Positions 33,445 to 42,146 of a stretch of 64,000 nt of DNA are shown here, in pieces; position 1 is the first letter of the stretch; each line of letters begins with the position of its first letter. The stretch comes from DASRBN01 sp035294305. Lineage in GTDB: Bacteria; Chloroflexota; Ktedonobacteria; Ktedonobacterales; Ktedonobacteraceae. Below the pieces are notes generated by a model, which had not been told where the DNA came from, ran no database searches, and worked only from the letters and a program-made list of their open reading frames with translations. The stretch spans positions 4,740 to 68,739 of the forward strand of contig DATGLD010000043.1 in the NCBI GenBank assembly GCA_035294305.1. Direction: 5' to 3'. The position numbers and the translations under genes are program-made.

Positions 33445-34305
33445 CTACGGCTTTGTTCCCCATACGCTGAGGAAGTAGACCAGGGCGCAGAAATCATCCG
33501 CGAGCATCTCGATAAGCGTCTGCTGGTACAGGTGATCGAACTCCTCCTGGGTTATCACTCCTTGTTTGAGCAAAAAGGGCAACACGAGTTGGAAACCAAT
33601 CCTGAAGTTCTGATAGAAGCCCTCGCTCTGCTCTGTGCCGGCGGAGTAATCGATGACGAACGCTCTTTTCTGGATATCCCCATAGCCGGCATTTTTCAGC
33701 AGGCGCGGCAGCATGGGAGTGAGGCCAAAGTCGCGCCCATCCGGTGAAAAGCTTTGACCTGCTCGTTTCAGAGCAAGGTAGAGTGCTCCTGATATGCTCT
33801 GGAAGGCAGGGCTGTTGGTGAGGCCCAGGTTATCCACATCGATCAGGCGAATAATGCCACCGCGTCGATTTATTCTCATACATTCGCTCAACAGCTGCGG
33901 CCACGTCGTGGGGGTCATGACGGCGAATACAGAGCGAATGTTGATCATGTCAAAAGATTCATCGGGGAAATCGAGAGGTTTTGTTGCATCCATGGTGCGG
34001 AAACTGGCATTATCCAGATTGCTCACCTGCGCGTACGCGCCGGCGTATTCGATCATTCTTTGACTGATGTCGATGCCGGTTATTTTCTTTTCAGGAAACT
34101 CACGCGCCATATTGAGTACCCAGCCACCCGGACCGCAGGCGATATCCAGGATCGTATGAATGCGCGAAAGGTCTATCGGCTCGGGAACCAGGCCACCCAG
34201 GCCGTGGGTCAGCAGGGTATCGAGGTTCATCAGACGCGCCATTTCTGCCCCGCTTTCGGCATCCATCATATACGTGCTTTCATGTTGAGGCTGTTCTATC
34301 GACAT
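33445..34305 (-). CDS. Class I SAM-dependent methyltransferase
   Basis: 286 aa. SAM-binding motif I is ILDIACGPGGWVLNMAREFP, followed by GIDISQRMIEYA (acidic residue binding the ribose) and FRTMDATKPLDFPDESFDMI. The layout matches the Methyltransf_25/UbiE-like group; the substrate is not evident. The ATG at 34305 has GAAAGGAT about 7 nt upstream and is preferred to an upstream start at 34332. Single gene, convergent with aspS. Confidence 0.88.
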   Translation of the reverse strand: MSIEQPQHESTYMMDAESGAEMARLMNLDTLLTHGLGGLVPEPIDLSRIHTILDIACGPGGWVLNMAREFPEKKITGIDISQRMIEYAGAYAQVSNLDNASFRTMDATKPLDFPDESFDMINIRSVFAVMTPTTWPQLLSECMRINRRGGIIRLIDVDNLGLTNSPAFQSISGALYLALKRAGQSFSPDGRDFGLTPMLPRLLKNAGYGDIQKRAFVIDYSAGTEQSEGFYQNFRIGFQLVLPFLLKQGVITQEEFDHLYQQTLIEMLADDFCALVYFLSVWGTKP

Positions 34306-34536
34306 AGGTAATATCCTTTCATCACCTGTCATTCGGAGCGTAGCAAAGGATTTCTAGCGTATTGGCCGGAGAATCACCACGCTCATCTACCTTTACGCTC
34401 ATCTATAGCTATTATAGAGTAGTGATGTTTTTACCGCAATAGCATGAGACAATTGGAGGCGCATCCTTCCTGCTCTTAACACCTTAACGCATCCAGTAGT
34501 GCATTGAGATTGCTTGATGAACAACAAACCTGAGGT

Positions 34537-34579
34537 CGTTCGTCCACTAAACGGTGGCCTATGGTATAATGGACGAACG
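34537..34579 (+). promoter_or_regulatory. Extended -10 promoter flanked by a 10-bp inverted repeat
   Basis: TGGTATAAT (TATAAT at 34565-34570) is a strong extended -10. The inverted repeat CGTTCGTCCA (34537-34546) and TGGACGAACG (34570-34579) brackets the spacer and -10, as an operator would. No good -35. The rest of the 34306-34617 spacer has only a degenerate copy of the GTCATTCTGAG repeat near 34329. Confidence 0.55.
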
Positions 34580-34617
34580 ATTGGCCAATAATGTATTAAG
34601 CTAAAGCAGGTGTACCT

Positions 34618-36246
34618 ATGGCTTCCTCGCCCAAACAGCCGGAACAGGAAAAAGATGCCCGTCGCTATATTACTCCCGTGCAATGGCTCAAGCGCGTTAT
34701 CTTAACGCCTCAGGAATCGGGCCTCACAAGCATTGGCGAATTATTCATCCCCACCTTGCTCGCTGCCATGGAAACATGCTGGATCGATGCCATTTTCATC
34801 TGGCTGGCAGGCATTCATATTTTCGGCTCCTCCGAACCATTGATGCCCTTCTGGGGGCCGTTTATCCTTATCGGCGGTTCCCAATGGCTGCTCCTCTATG
34901 CGGAGCAGCGTGCCGGGCATCAGGAATCTACAGAGGAGAAGGAAGGGAACAGAACGACCTCCGGCAATGGCTTGTATATTGGATTGATCTTCGTTGTAGC
35001 TGCCTTCCTCATCTGGCTTCATATCTACGCGCAAAAGGCGTTTATCCTCGACCCGCGATGGCTACTGAACCTGTCGAACGATATTCTACTGCTCAACCTC
35101 AATTTCTTCCAGATGGTGGCTATCATCGTGCTCTCATTGCTGTTTGGTTGGCGTGGCATACGTCTGCTGCAATTAGAAGTAGAACCCTCCCATGTCTTTC
35201 GCGAACTCTGCCTGGGACTGGGCATCATGGTAGCTGTGATTGTGCTGCGAGCAGGGCAGGAAAGCGCAGGCGGCTCTGCATTCATCTATGACACAACGCT
35301 CCTTCTGCTCATTCCGATCTTTCTCTTCCTGTCACTGGCTGCGCATGCCCTGGCGCGTGTGACCTTTATACGTCGCACGCACCCGGTAGGACTGCAGGGC
35401 AGCGTTGTTGTGCAAGAACGCGCTATTGTCCTATTGATAGGCTCGATAGGTATCGCTCTCCTGTTAGTGACCTTGCTGGTTGGTGGTAGCCTCAATCCTA
35501 GTATTTTGAGGAATGTACTGGAGGCACTGGCTCCCCTGGGAATCGTCTACCAGTGGTTGATCACCGCTTTCGCGGCAGTTGCTACCCTCATTATCACTCC
35601 CTTCTTCTGGCTGGCCGCCTGGTGGTTCTCGCATTTTCCCAACAAATATCCCACTATTCACCAGGCCACGGGTCCGGGAACCCATAAGATCATCATTCCT
35701 CCCGTCACCAGGACTTCTCCCGAAGTCATTCTGACCGCTAAAATTCTGATGCCCATCCTGCTCTTGCTGGTAATCTTCTTGCTGGTAAGATGGGCATTGA
35801 GCCGGCGACGAAGAGTTCGCGTAGCAACACGCAAGCACTCGGGCGATACACATGAAAGCTTGTGGTCATGGTCACTTTTCTGGATGCAGTTGAAAGCGCT
35901 TCTACGCGGCCTCCTGCGGCGTTTCTTCCCCCAGCAAGCCACGGTGGCAGAAAAGCACGAGGGCTGGGAGGAGATACGAGATGCCGAGCCTGCCGTGCGC
36001 ACGATTCGCGAGATTTATCGCGCCCTGCTCAGGAAAGCCGCTTACCGTGGCTATGCCCGCAAGAAGGACGAGACGCCCTACGAATTTCGCCGGCGCTTAG
36101 ACGAAAAGGCGCCCCTGGTAGAACCCCAGTTGGAGGTGATTACGGAAGCCTATGCTCTCACACGTTATGGGGGCGATGTGCCGGATGAAGCAGAAGTGGC
36201 GCATATACGCAGCGCCTGGACGGAACTGGAGCAGAAATGGAGCTAA
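34618..36246 (+). CDS. Polytopic membrane protein with C-terminal DUF4129
   Basis: 542 aa. About eight to nine hydrophobic segments up to residue 395, then a basic RRRRVRVATRKH stretch and a soluble C-terminus containing VRTIREIYRALLRKAAYRGY followed by DETPYEFRRRL, the DUF4129 pattern. Such domains usually occur at the end of transglutaminase-like or MoxR-linked membrane proteins of unknown role. No transglutaminase or MoxR gene is nearby, so context gives no function. The gene ends by overlapping the nfo stop codon (convergent, 4 bp). Confidence 0.82.
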   Translation: MASSPKQPEQEKDARRYITPVQWLKRVILTPQESGLTSIGELFIPTLLAAMETCWIDAIFIWLAGIHIFGSSEPLMPFWGPFILIGGSQWLLLYAEQRAGHQESTEEKEGNRTTSGNGLYIGLIFVVAAFLIWLHIYAQKAFILDPRWLLNLSNDILLLNLNFFQMVAIIVLSLLFGWRGIRLLQLEVEPSHVFRELCLGLGIMVAVIVLRAGQESAGGSAFIYDTTLLLLIPIFLFLSLAAHALARVTFIRRTHPVGLQGSVVVQERAIVLLIGSIGIALLLVTLLVGGSLNPSILRNVLEALAPLGIVYQWLITAFAAVATLIITPFFWLAAWWFSHFPNKYPTIHQATGPGTHKIIIPPVTRTSPEVILTAKILMPILLLLVIFLLVRWALSRRRRVRVATRKHSGDTHESLWSWSLFWMQLKALLRGLLRRFFPQQATVAEKHEGWEEIRDAEPAVRTIREIYRALLRKAAYRGYARKKDETPYEFRRRLDEKAPLVEPQLEVITEAYALTRYGGDVPDEAEVAHIRSAWTELEQKWS

Positions 36247-37112
36247 TTCACTCCTACTATTGCTCGCGCGCGCTTGAAATGCTGCTTATCATGATCCCAA
36301 TCCTCTTTGTCGTCCTCGCCAGTCTTGATAGGCGTCTCCAGCAAAACCGTCACGTGCTCAATGCGGGGCTCCCTGAATATTAGTCGCAGCCCCTCCTCAC
36401 CAATAATGCCTTCTCCTAAGCGGGCATGCACATCGCGGTGACTGCCAAGCGCCTTCCCGGTGTCGTTCAAATGAATCACCTTGAGTCGTTCCAGGCCTAT
36501 CGTCTCGTCAAAATTTTCCAGGACCGCCAGAGCGGAGACAGCGCTGGAGATATCGTATCCCGCCCCCCAGAGGTGCGCGGTATCAATGCACACGCCTACA
36601 CGTTGCTGGTAGTCCGGTAGCAGGTCCAGCACGGCATTGATCTGCTCGAAGCTATGCCCCAACGAGTTGCCGGCGCCAACATCGTTCTCCAAGAGCAGGA
36701 TAACTTCAGGCGGTGTTTCGGGCAGGATCAGCTTGATGGCCTCGGCGATGCGCGCAATTCCGGTTTCGACGCCTGCGCCCCGGTGGCTCCCGGTATGGAA
36801 GACGACATACGTAGCCCCTAATAGGGCGCCTCGCTGCAACGTCCAACGCAGTAGAGAGATGGATCTGTCCCAAATCTCATTCTCAGGTGAGGCCAGATTA
36901 ATCAGGTAGGGGGCGTGAATAACCACGGGACTCAGGTCTAGTTCCCGGACGGCACGGGCAAAAGCAGCGTGCGCGGCAGGCGCATCCCCTGGCGGTCGCC
37001 AGCCGGTCGGGTTGCTGGCAAAGATTTGAATAGCGTTGCAACCGAGCCAGCGAGCTATTTCAGCAGCCTTGACAGGCTTCGCGTTGGTGGGCATATGGCG
37101 GCCAAGACGCAT
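36243..37112 (-). CDS. nfo: Endonuclease IV (AP endonuclease)
   Basis: 289 aa TIM-barrel enzyme that cuts DNA at abasic sites. Signature segments: RLGRHMPTNAKPVKAAEIA, NAIQIFASNPTGWRPP, VVIHAPYLINLASPE, VVFHTGSHRGAG, LLLENDVGAGNSLGHSFEQI, VCIDTAHLWGAGYDI, VIHLNDTGKALGSHRDVHAR and VLLETPIK, giving the three-zinc ligand set. Its ATG shares a base with the scpB stop (TAATG), so the pair is coupled. Confidence 0.96.
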   Translation of the reverse strand: MRLGRHMPTNAKPVKAAEIARWLGCNAIQIFASNPTGWRPPGDAPAAHAAFARAVRELDLSPVVIHAPYLINLASPENEIWDRSISLLRWTLQRGALLGATYVVFHTGSHRGAGVETGIARIAEAIKLILPETPPEVILLLENDVGAGNSLGHSFEQINAVLDLLPDYQQRVGVCIDTAHLWGAGYDISSAVSALAVLENFDETIGLERLKVIHLNDTGKALGSHRDVHARLGEGIIGEEGLRLIFREPRIEHVTVLLETPIKTGEDDKEDWDHDKQHFKRARAIVGVN

Positions 37113-37729
37113 TACTGTTTCTCCTGTTTCTGACCATCAGATGATACAACTTGCTTCTGTAGGGAGAGCGGCTGGTCCCTGTCCTCCCCAGGGCCATCTC
37201 CACTAGTATGCGGCAATTGTTCCAGGCTGGTCAGGCCGAACTGCTGCAAAAATTCGGCGGTGGTTGCGAAGAGGGCCGGGCGCCCAACCGTTTGCGCGCG
37301 ACCTATTTCAGCAACCAGCCCATGCTGGATCAGGCTTGCCAGGGCCCGGTCGCTATTCACACCGCGCACTGCCTCAATTTGAGCACGCGTAATCGGCTGG
37401 CGATACGAAATGACGGCCAGCGTCTCCATCGCGGCAGCCGTGAGCCGGGCCGTCATGGGCAGACCCAGCAGCGCCGCCACATAGCGTGCGTTCTCAGGAG
37501 CCGTCACAAGCTGTACCTGCTCGCCCAGGCGCTGCAAACGGATGCCTCGTTCCTGGCTCTCCAGGCATTCCGCCAGTGTTTGAAGGCCACGGGCCAGTTC
37601 GCTGTCATCAATATTCAGGAGTTTGCGCAGCTCTGCTCGCTCAAGCGGGCGTCCGGAGACGAATAGCACGCTCTCGATAGCTGCGGCGATCTGTGCAATG
37701 GCCTGTTTTTCCTGTACCTGTTGTGTCAT
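37112..37729 (-). CDS. scpB: Segregation and condensation protein B
   Basis: 205 aa. Binds ScpA in the SMC condensin complex. Two winged-helix domains: AIESVLFVSGRPLERAELRKLL and the conserved LTAAAMETLAVISYRQPITR with IEAVRGVNSDRALASLIQHG. A Gln/Asp-rich tail of about 35 aa extends the C-terminus. No scpA lies next to it in this window. Coupled to nfo downstream. Confidence 0.95.
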   Translation of the reverse strand: MTQQVQEKQAIAQIAAAIESVLFVSGRPLERAELRKLLNIDDSELARGLQTLAECLESQERGIRLQRLGEQVQLVTAPENARYVAALLGLPMTARLTAAAMETLAVISYRQPITRAQIEAVRGVNSDRALASLIQHGLVAEIGRAQTVGRPALFATTAEFLQQFGLTSLEQLPHTSGDGPGEDRDQPLSLQKQVVSSDGQKQEKQ

Positions 37730-37910
37730 CTGTTCCTGACTAATCTTCGCTTGTTCCCGTCAAGAGGTGCCTGGCCTCTTCAGCACCTTGAGCGCCAAAC
37801 AACTGGAGGACCAGAGCCAGCCTCCTACCCCTTATTTCTGCCTAGAGTGTAACATACCGGCAACCTCCTGTCGAGCAAAAGGAACTTGATAGTATTACGC
37901 TCAAAGTTTC

Positions 37911-37939
37911 TTGCATAGAGTGGCTCAATATGCTATACT
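37911..37939 (+). promoter_or_regulatory. Promoter of clpB
   Basis: TTGCAT (37911-37916), 17-nt spacer, TATACT (37934-37939). No CIRCE element was found in the spacer region, so HrcA control is not indicated. Confidence 0.7.
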
Positions 37940-37976
37940 TTTAAGAAAAATATTACAATAGCATAGGAGATGCATT

Positions 37977-38015
37977 ATGAGGGATAGGTTACGGGAGGTA
38001 GTCTATGAAGGTTGA
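37977..38015 (+). CDS. Short upstream ORF overlapping clpB start
   Basis: Twelve codons, MRDRLREVVYEG, with AGGAG 7 nt before its ATG. Its TGA lies 11 nt inside clpB, in a different frame, so translation of one could couple to the other. No similarity recognised; it may simply be chance. Confidence 0.35.
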   Translation: MRDRLREVVYEG

Positions 38016-40590
38016 ACGATTCACTGAGAAGGCACGAGAGGCTATAACTCAGGCAAGTGAGTTAGCAAAGCAATACAATAACAGCCAGATAGAGGTCGAA
38101 CACCTGCTTGCCGCTCTGCTGGACCAGGAGGGCGGTGTAACGCAGCAGATCATTGCCAAGGTAAATGGCGATCTGGCCGCGGCGCAGCGCATGATCACGA
38201 ACGATATTGAGTGCATGCCGCGCGCTTATGGCGGCAGCGAGCCGGGCATTTCGCCGCGCGTGCGCAAGCTGCTGGAAGATGCGTGGCAGGAAATGAGTAA
38301 CTTCCACGATGAATACCTGAGCGTGGAGCATCTTTTGCTCGCCATGTTCAATACCGGCGATGGAGCCGTGCAGCGCGTGCTGAGGGCGGCAGGCCTGACG
38401 CGCGATAATGTTTTGAAGGCCCTCACGTCCATTCGTGGAGCGCAGCGCGTCACCGACCAAAATCCAGAGGGCAAATACCAGGCCCTAGAGAAATATGGCC
38501 GCAACCTGACGCAGTTGGCGGAGCAGGGCAGGCTCGATCCCGTAATCGGGCGAGACGAGGAGATACGCCGGGTCATCCAGGTGCTGAGCCGCCGCACCAA
38601 GAATAATCCGGTGCTGATCGGCGAGCCAGGCGTCGGTAAAACGGCGATTGTCGAAGGCCTCGCCCAGCGTATCGTGCGCGGCGATGTGCCGAAGACGCTG
38701 GCCGACAAACAGGTCGTTGCCCTTGATCTGGGCGCGCTGGTAGCCGGAGCCAAGTATCGCGGCGAGTTCGAAGAGCGCCTGAAGGCCGTACTCAAAGAAG
38801 TGACCAGTTCCGAGGGCAACATTGTCCTCTTCATCGACGAGCTGCATACGCTGGTAGGAGCCGGGGCGGCCGAGGGAGCCATGGATGCATCCAACATGTT
38901 GAAGCCCATGCTGGCGCGCGGCGAATTGCACTGCATCGGTGCGACCACCCTGGATGAGTATCGCAAACATATTGAGAAAGATGCGGCATTGGAGCGCCGC
39001 TTCCAGCCCATCATGGTCGATCAGCCGACGGTCGAGGATACCATCAGCATCCTGCGCGGGCTCAAACAGCGCTACGAGGTGCACCATGGCGTGCGTATCA
39101 CGGATAGCGCCCTGGTCGCGGCGGCCGTTCTTTCCAATCGCTACATCACCGACCGCTTTTTGCCCGACAAGGCTATCGACCTGGTTGACGAGGCCGCCAG
39201 CCGCCGGCGTGTGGAACTGGACAGCACGCCCACCGAGATCGATGCCCTGGATCGCCGCATTCGCCAGTTGCAGATTGAGCAGGAGGCGCTGAAAAAAGAG
39301 ACCGACCCGGCCAGCCGCGAGCGCCGCGCCAAAGTTGAGCAGGAGATTGCCAACTTGAGCGAGCAATTGCACAACCTGCGCCTCTCCTTCGAGAGTGAAA
39401 AGGAGCCTGTCGAGCAAATTCGCCAGTTGAAGAAAGAGTTGGAACAGGCGCAGCTTGAGCTCGAGAAGGCTGATCGCTCTTACGACTATGGTAAGGCGGC
39501 GGAACTCCGCTATGGCGCCATACCCGACCTTGAGCGGCGCATCCAGGACATGGAGTCGAAGCTGACCAGCATCAAGGGCGCGCGTATGCTCAAGGAAGAG
39601 GTCGATGCCGAAGATATCGCCGAGATCGTCTCGAAATGGACGCATATTCCCGTTTCCAGGTTGATGGAAGGCGAGGTGCAGAAGTTGCTCACTATGGAGG
39701 ATCGCCTGCGCGAGCGCGTGGTTGGACAGGAACTGGCATTGCGCGTCGTCTCAGATGCTATCCGTCGTTCGCGTGCGGGGCTTCAGGACCCCAATCGGCC
39801 ATTAGCCAGCTTCATCTTCCTGGGGCCAACCGGCGTTGGCAAGACTGAACTGGCGCGTGCACTGGCAGAATTCCTCTTCGACGATGAGCGTGCCCTCATT
39901 CGCATCGACATGTCGGAGTACATGGAAAAGCACAGTGTCGCAAGGCTGATCGGCGCTCCTCCCGGCTACGTGGGCTATGAAGAGGGTGGCCAGCTCACCG
40001 AGGCCGTTCGTCGCCGGCCATATAGCGTTATTCTCTTCGATGAGATCGAAAAGGCGGCGCCCGAGGTCTTCAACGTGCTGCTGCAAATCCTCGATGATGG
40101 CCGCCTTACCGATGGTCAGGGCCGCACAGTTGATTTCAAGAACACGGTCATTATCATGACCAGCAACGTCGGTACAGCGTGGCTGCAGGAGTTCGACGGC
40201 ATGGACGAGGAAGGTGTAGAGCGCATGGTGCGCCAGCGCCTGCGTGAAGAGGGTTTCCGGCCTGAGTTCATCAACCGTATTGACGAGGTGATTGTCTTCC
40301 ACCAGATCACACGCGATCAGATGAAGCAGATTGTGGAAATACAGGTCAATCGCCTGCGCCCCCGCCTGGCCGAGCGTCACATTACACTCCACCTGAGCGA
40401 GAGAGCGAAAGAATTGCTGGCAAACATGGGTTATGATCCGCAGTTCGGCGCTCGCCCCCTCAAGCGCGTCATCCAGCGCGAGGTGGAGAACCGGATTGCC
40501 CGCGCCATCCTCGACGGTACTGTCCGCGACGGCGATACCGTGGAAATCGATGACAGGGACGGAAAAATCGTGCTGGAGGCTGTGCGTTAG
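38005..40590 (+). CDS. clpB: ATP-dependent chaperone ClpB (disaggregase)
   Basis: 861 aa, the usual ClpB length. N-domain with two repeats (FTEKAREAITQASELAKQYN, then DEYLSVEHLLLAMF), first AAA+ with Walker A GEPGVGKTAIVEG near 206, the coiled middle domain from about 400 to 530 (LQIEQEALKKETDPASRERR), and second AAA+ with GPTGVGKTELARAL near 607. The long middle domain separates it from ClpC and ClpA. It works with DnaK to rescue aggregates. GGGAGG lies 6 nt before the ATG at 38005. Confidence 0.96.
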   Translation: MKVERFTEKAREAITQASELAKQYNNSQIEVEHLLAALLDQEGGVTQQIIAKVNGDLAAAQRMITNDIECMPRAYGGSEPGISPRVRKLLEDAWQEMSNFHDEYLSVEHLLLAMFNTGDGAVQRVLRAAGLTRDNVLKALTSIRGAQRVTDQNPEGKYQALEKYGRNLTQLAEQGRLDPVIGRDEEIRRVIQVLSRRTKNNPVLIGEPGVGKTAIVEGLAQRIVRGDVPKTLADKQVVALDLGALVAGAKYRGEFEERLKAVLKEVTSSEGNIVLFIDELHTLVGAGAAEGAMDASNMLKPMLARGELHCIGATTLDEYRKHIEKDAALERRFQPIMVDQPTVEDTISILRGLKQRYEVHHGVRITDSALVAAAVLSNRYITDRFLPDKAIDLVDEAASRRRVELDSTPTEIDALDRRIRQLQIEQEALKKETDPASRERRAKVEQEIANLSEQLHNLRLSFESEKEPVEQIRQLKKELEQAQLELEKADRSYDYGKAAELRYGAIPDLERRIQDMESKLTSIKGARMLKEEVDAEDIAEIVSKWTHIPVSRLMEGEVQKLLTMEDRLRERVVGQELALRVVSDAIRRSRAGLQDPNRPLASFIFLGPTGVGKTELARALAEFLFDDERALIRIDMSEYMEKHSVARLIGAPPGYVGYEEGGQLTEAVRRRPYSVILFDEIEKAAPEVFNVLLQILDDGRLTDGQGRTVDFKNTVIIMTSNVGTAWLQEFDGMDEEGVERMVRQRLREEGFRPEFINRIDEVIVFHQITRDQMKQIVEIQVNRLRPRLAERHITLHLSERAKELLANMGYDPQFGARPLKRVIQREVENRIARAILDGTVRDGDTVEIDDRDGKIVLEAVR

Positions 40591-40727
40591 TGGAAATATG
40601 CGATAATATACCTGTAGCCTGGTGGTGGTTAACCGTAAGTTGGCCGGAGATTCTTCGCTTCGTTCTGAGGACTTCTGTGGAATCACCAGCTATACCCTCT
40701 TAACAAGAACATCTAAGGAAAAAGCGC

Positions 40728-42146
40728 ATGCAAACCGCAGATGCCCTACATCAAGTGGATCACACGAATCTCATACAGGGATTAAGCGCAATGATGCTTC
40801 AGATCGATGCGCTGCAGAATCTCGTGCAGGGCGATACAGGGAATAACCTCTCCGTGGACGGCGTCGCTTTCGATATCAATGCTATGCGCAATGGCCTGTC
40901 GGCGCTTGAGCGGCTCACGCGCGGAATGCTTTACGAAGTGAGTATTGCCAGCCACGATCTGCGATTGGCGGAAGTCCCCGGCGATTCATTGGCCGAAGCA
41001 CTTTCGCGCCTGGTTGAAGAGACGGCGGAGCGCCTAGGGCTTTCGAGCCGCGTGGCCTTTTCGGGCGAAGAGCGGCCTCTTTTAGATGACATCGGGCGGC
41101 TAGTATATCGGATAGGGCAGGAGGCGCTCAATCAAATCGAGCAGCATAGCGGCGCGCGCAAGCTCCGTTTCACACTGGTGTATGGACACGACGATCTACT
41201 GATGAACATTGAAGACGATGGAGTGCCATCTGAGGGCGCTGAATCGGCGAGAGCGAATGACGATAGCGTTCCCGCCCCACCTTTTACTCCGTCCTCGTGG
41301 GGCATCATGGAAGATGTGGAGAGGATGCCAGTGCTGGATGCCCTGCGCGCGCGCATCCAACACCTCGGCGGCTCATTAGAGATACTTGCTGGTCTGGAGC
41401 ACGGGACCCGCGTGCAGGCGCGGGTCCCGTATCATCATCATGTTTACCCTGAAACGGGTACCTCGCTATTTCAGCATGTACCAGGCGCGGGAGCACCGCA
41501 AGGAACGCGCACGCGAGTCCTGATAGTGGATAGCCAGCCGGTGAGCCGTGCTGGATTGCAGCATATGCTGGAGGGCTATGCCGACCTGGAAGTGGTGGGT
41601 GAGGCCGCGGACGGCGTGCAGGCCGTGAGTGAGGCAATCGAATTAGGCCCACAGGTCGTCTTGATGGACACGCAGTTGCCCAACAATTCGAGCCTGGAAG
41701 CATTACGGCAGATAAAACAACTCAATTCGCAAACGCGCGTCCTCTTGCTCTCAACGCTTGATCGCGAGGAATTACTGTATGAGTCGCTGCGCGCAGGCGC
41801 GGATGGCTATGTGCTGAAAGATATCGCTCCAGATGAACTGGCTCAGGCCATACGCACGGTGGCGCGCGGTGAGCTAGTGATACAGCCGCAGATCGCCGGA
41901 AGGCTGATCTCGCGCTTCGGCCAGCAGGCTCGTGGCAATCCCGCCCATGAAACATTGACGGCGCGCGAGCAAGAAGTGCTGCAACTGCTGGCACGTGGCC
42001 TGCGCAATAAAGAGATTGCAGCTCGCCTCTTTGTCAGCGAGCGTACAGTTAATTTCCACCTGGCAAATATCTACCAGAAACTCAATGTATCGGGGCGCAC
42101 CGAGGCGCTGAGTAAGGCACACGAACGGGGATTGCTTACGGCCTGA
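40728..42146 (+). CDS. Fused degenerate sensor kinase and NarL/LuxR response regulator
   Basis: 472 aa in one chain. Residues 1-235 resemble the core of a NarX-type histidine kinase: HTNLIQGLSAMMLQIDALQN aligns with the HisKA_3 segment HD..QxLSA, keeping the His but not the next Asp; EALNQIEQHSGARKLRF, NIEDDG and LGGSLEILAGLEHGTRVQARVP follow the HATPase N, G1 and G2 boxes, with an N-box Asn changed to Gln. Residues 260-385 are a receiver domain (VLIVDSQPVSRAG, phospho-Asp in VVLMDTQLP), and 408-472 a LuxR HTH (LTAREQEVLQLLARGLRNKE). No sensor or membrane domain is present. AAGGA precedes the ATG. Confidence 0.85.
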   Translation: MQTADALHQVDHTNLIQGLSAMMLQIDALQNLVQGDTGNNLSVDGVAFDINAMRNGLSALERLTRGMLYEVSIASHDLRLAEVPGDSLAEALSRLVEETAERLGLSSRVAFSGEERPLLDDIGRLVYRIGQEALNQIEQHSGARKLRFTLVYGHDDLLMNIEDDGVPSEGAESARANDDSVPAPPFTPSSWGIMEDVERMPVLDALRARIQHLGGSLEILAGLEHGTRVQARVPYHHHVYPETGTSLFQHVPGAGAPQGTRTRVLIVDSQPVSRAGLQHMLEGYADLEVVGEAADGVQAVSEAIELGPQVVLMDTQLPNNSSLEALRQIKQLNSQTRVLLLSTLDREELLYESLRAGADGYVLKDIAPDELAQAIRTVARGELVIQPQIAGRLISRFGQQARGNPAHETLTAREQEVLQLLARGLRNKEIAARLFVSERTVNFHLANIYQKLNVSGRTEALSKAHERGLLTA

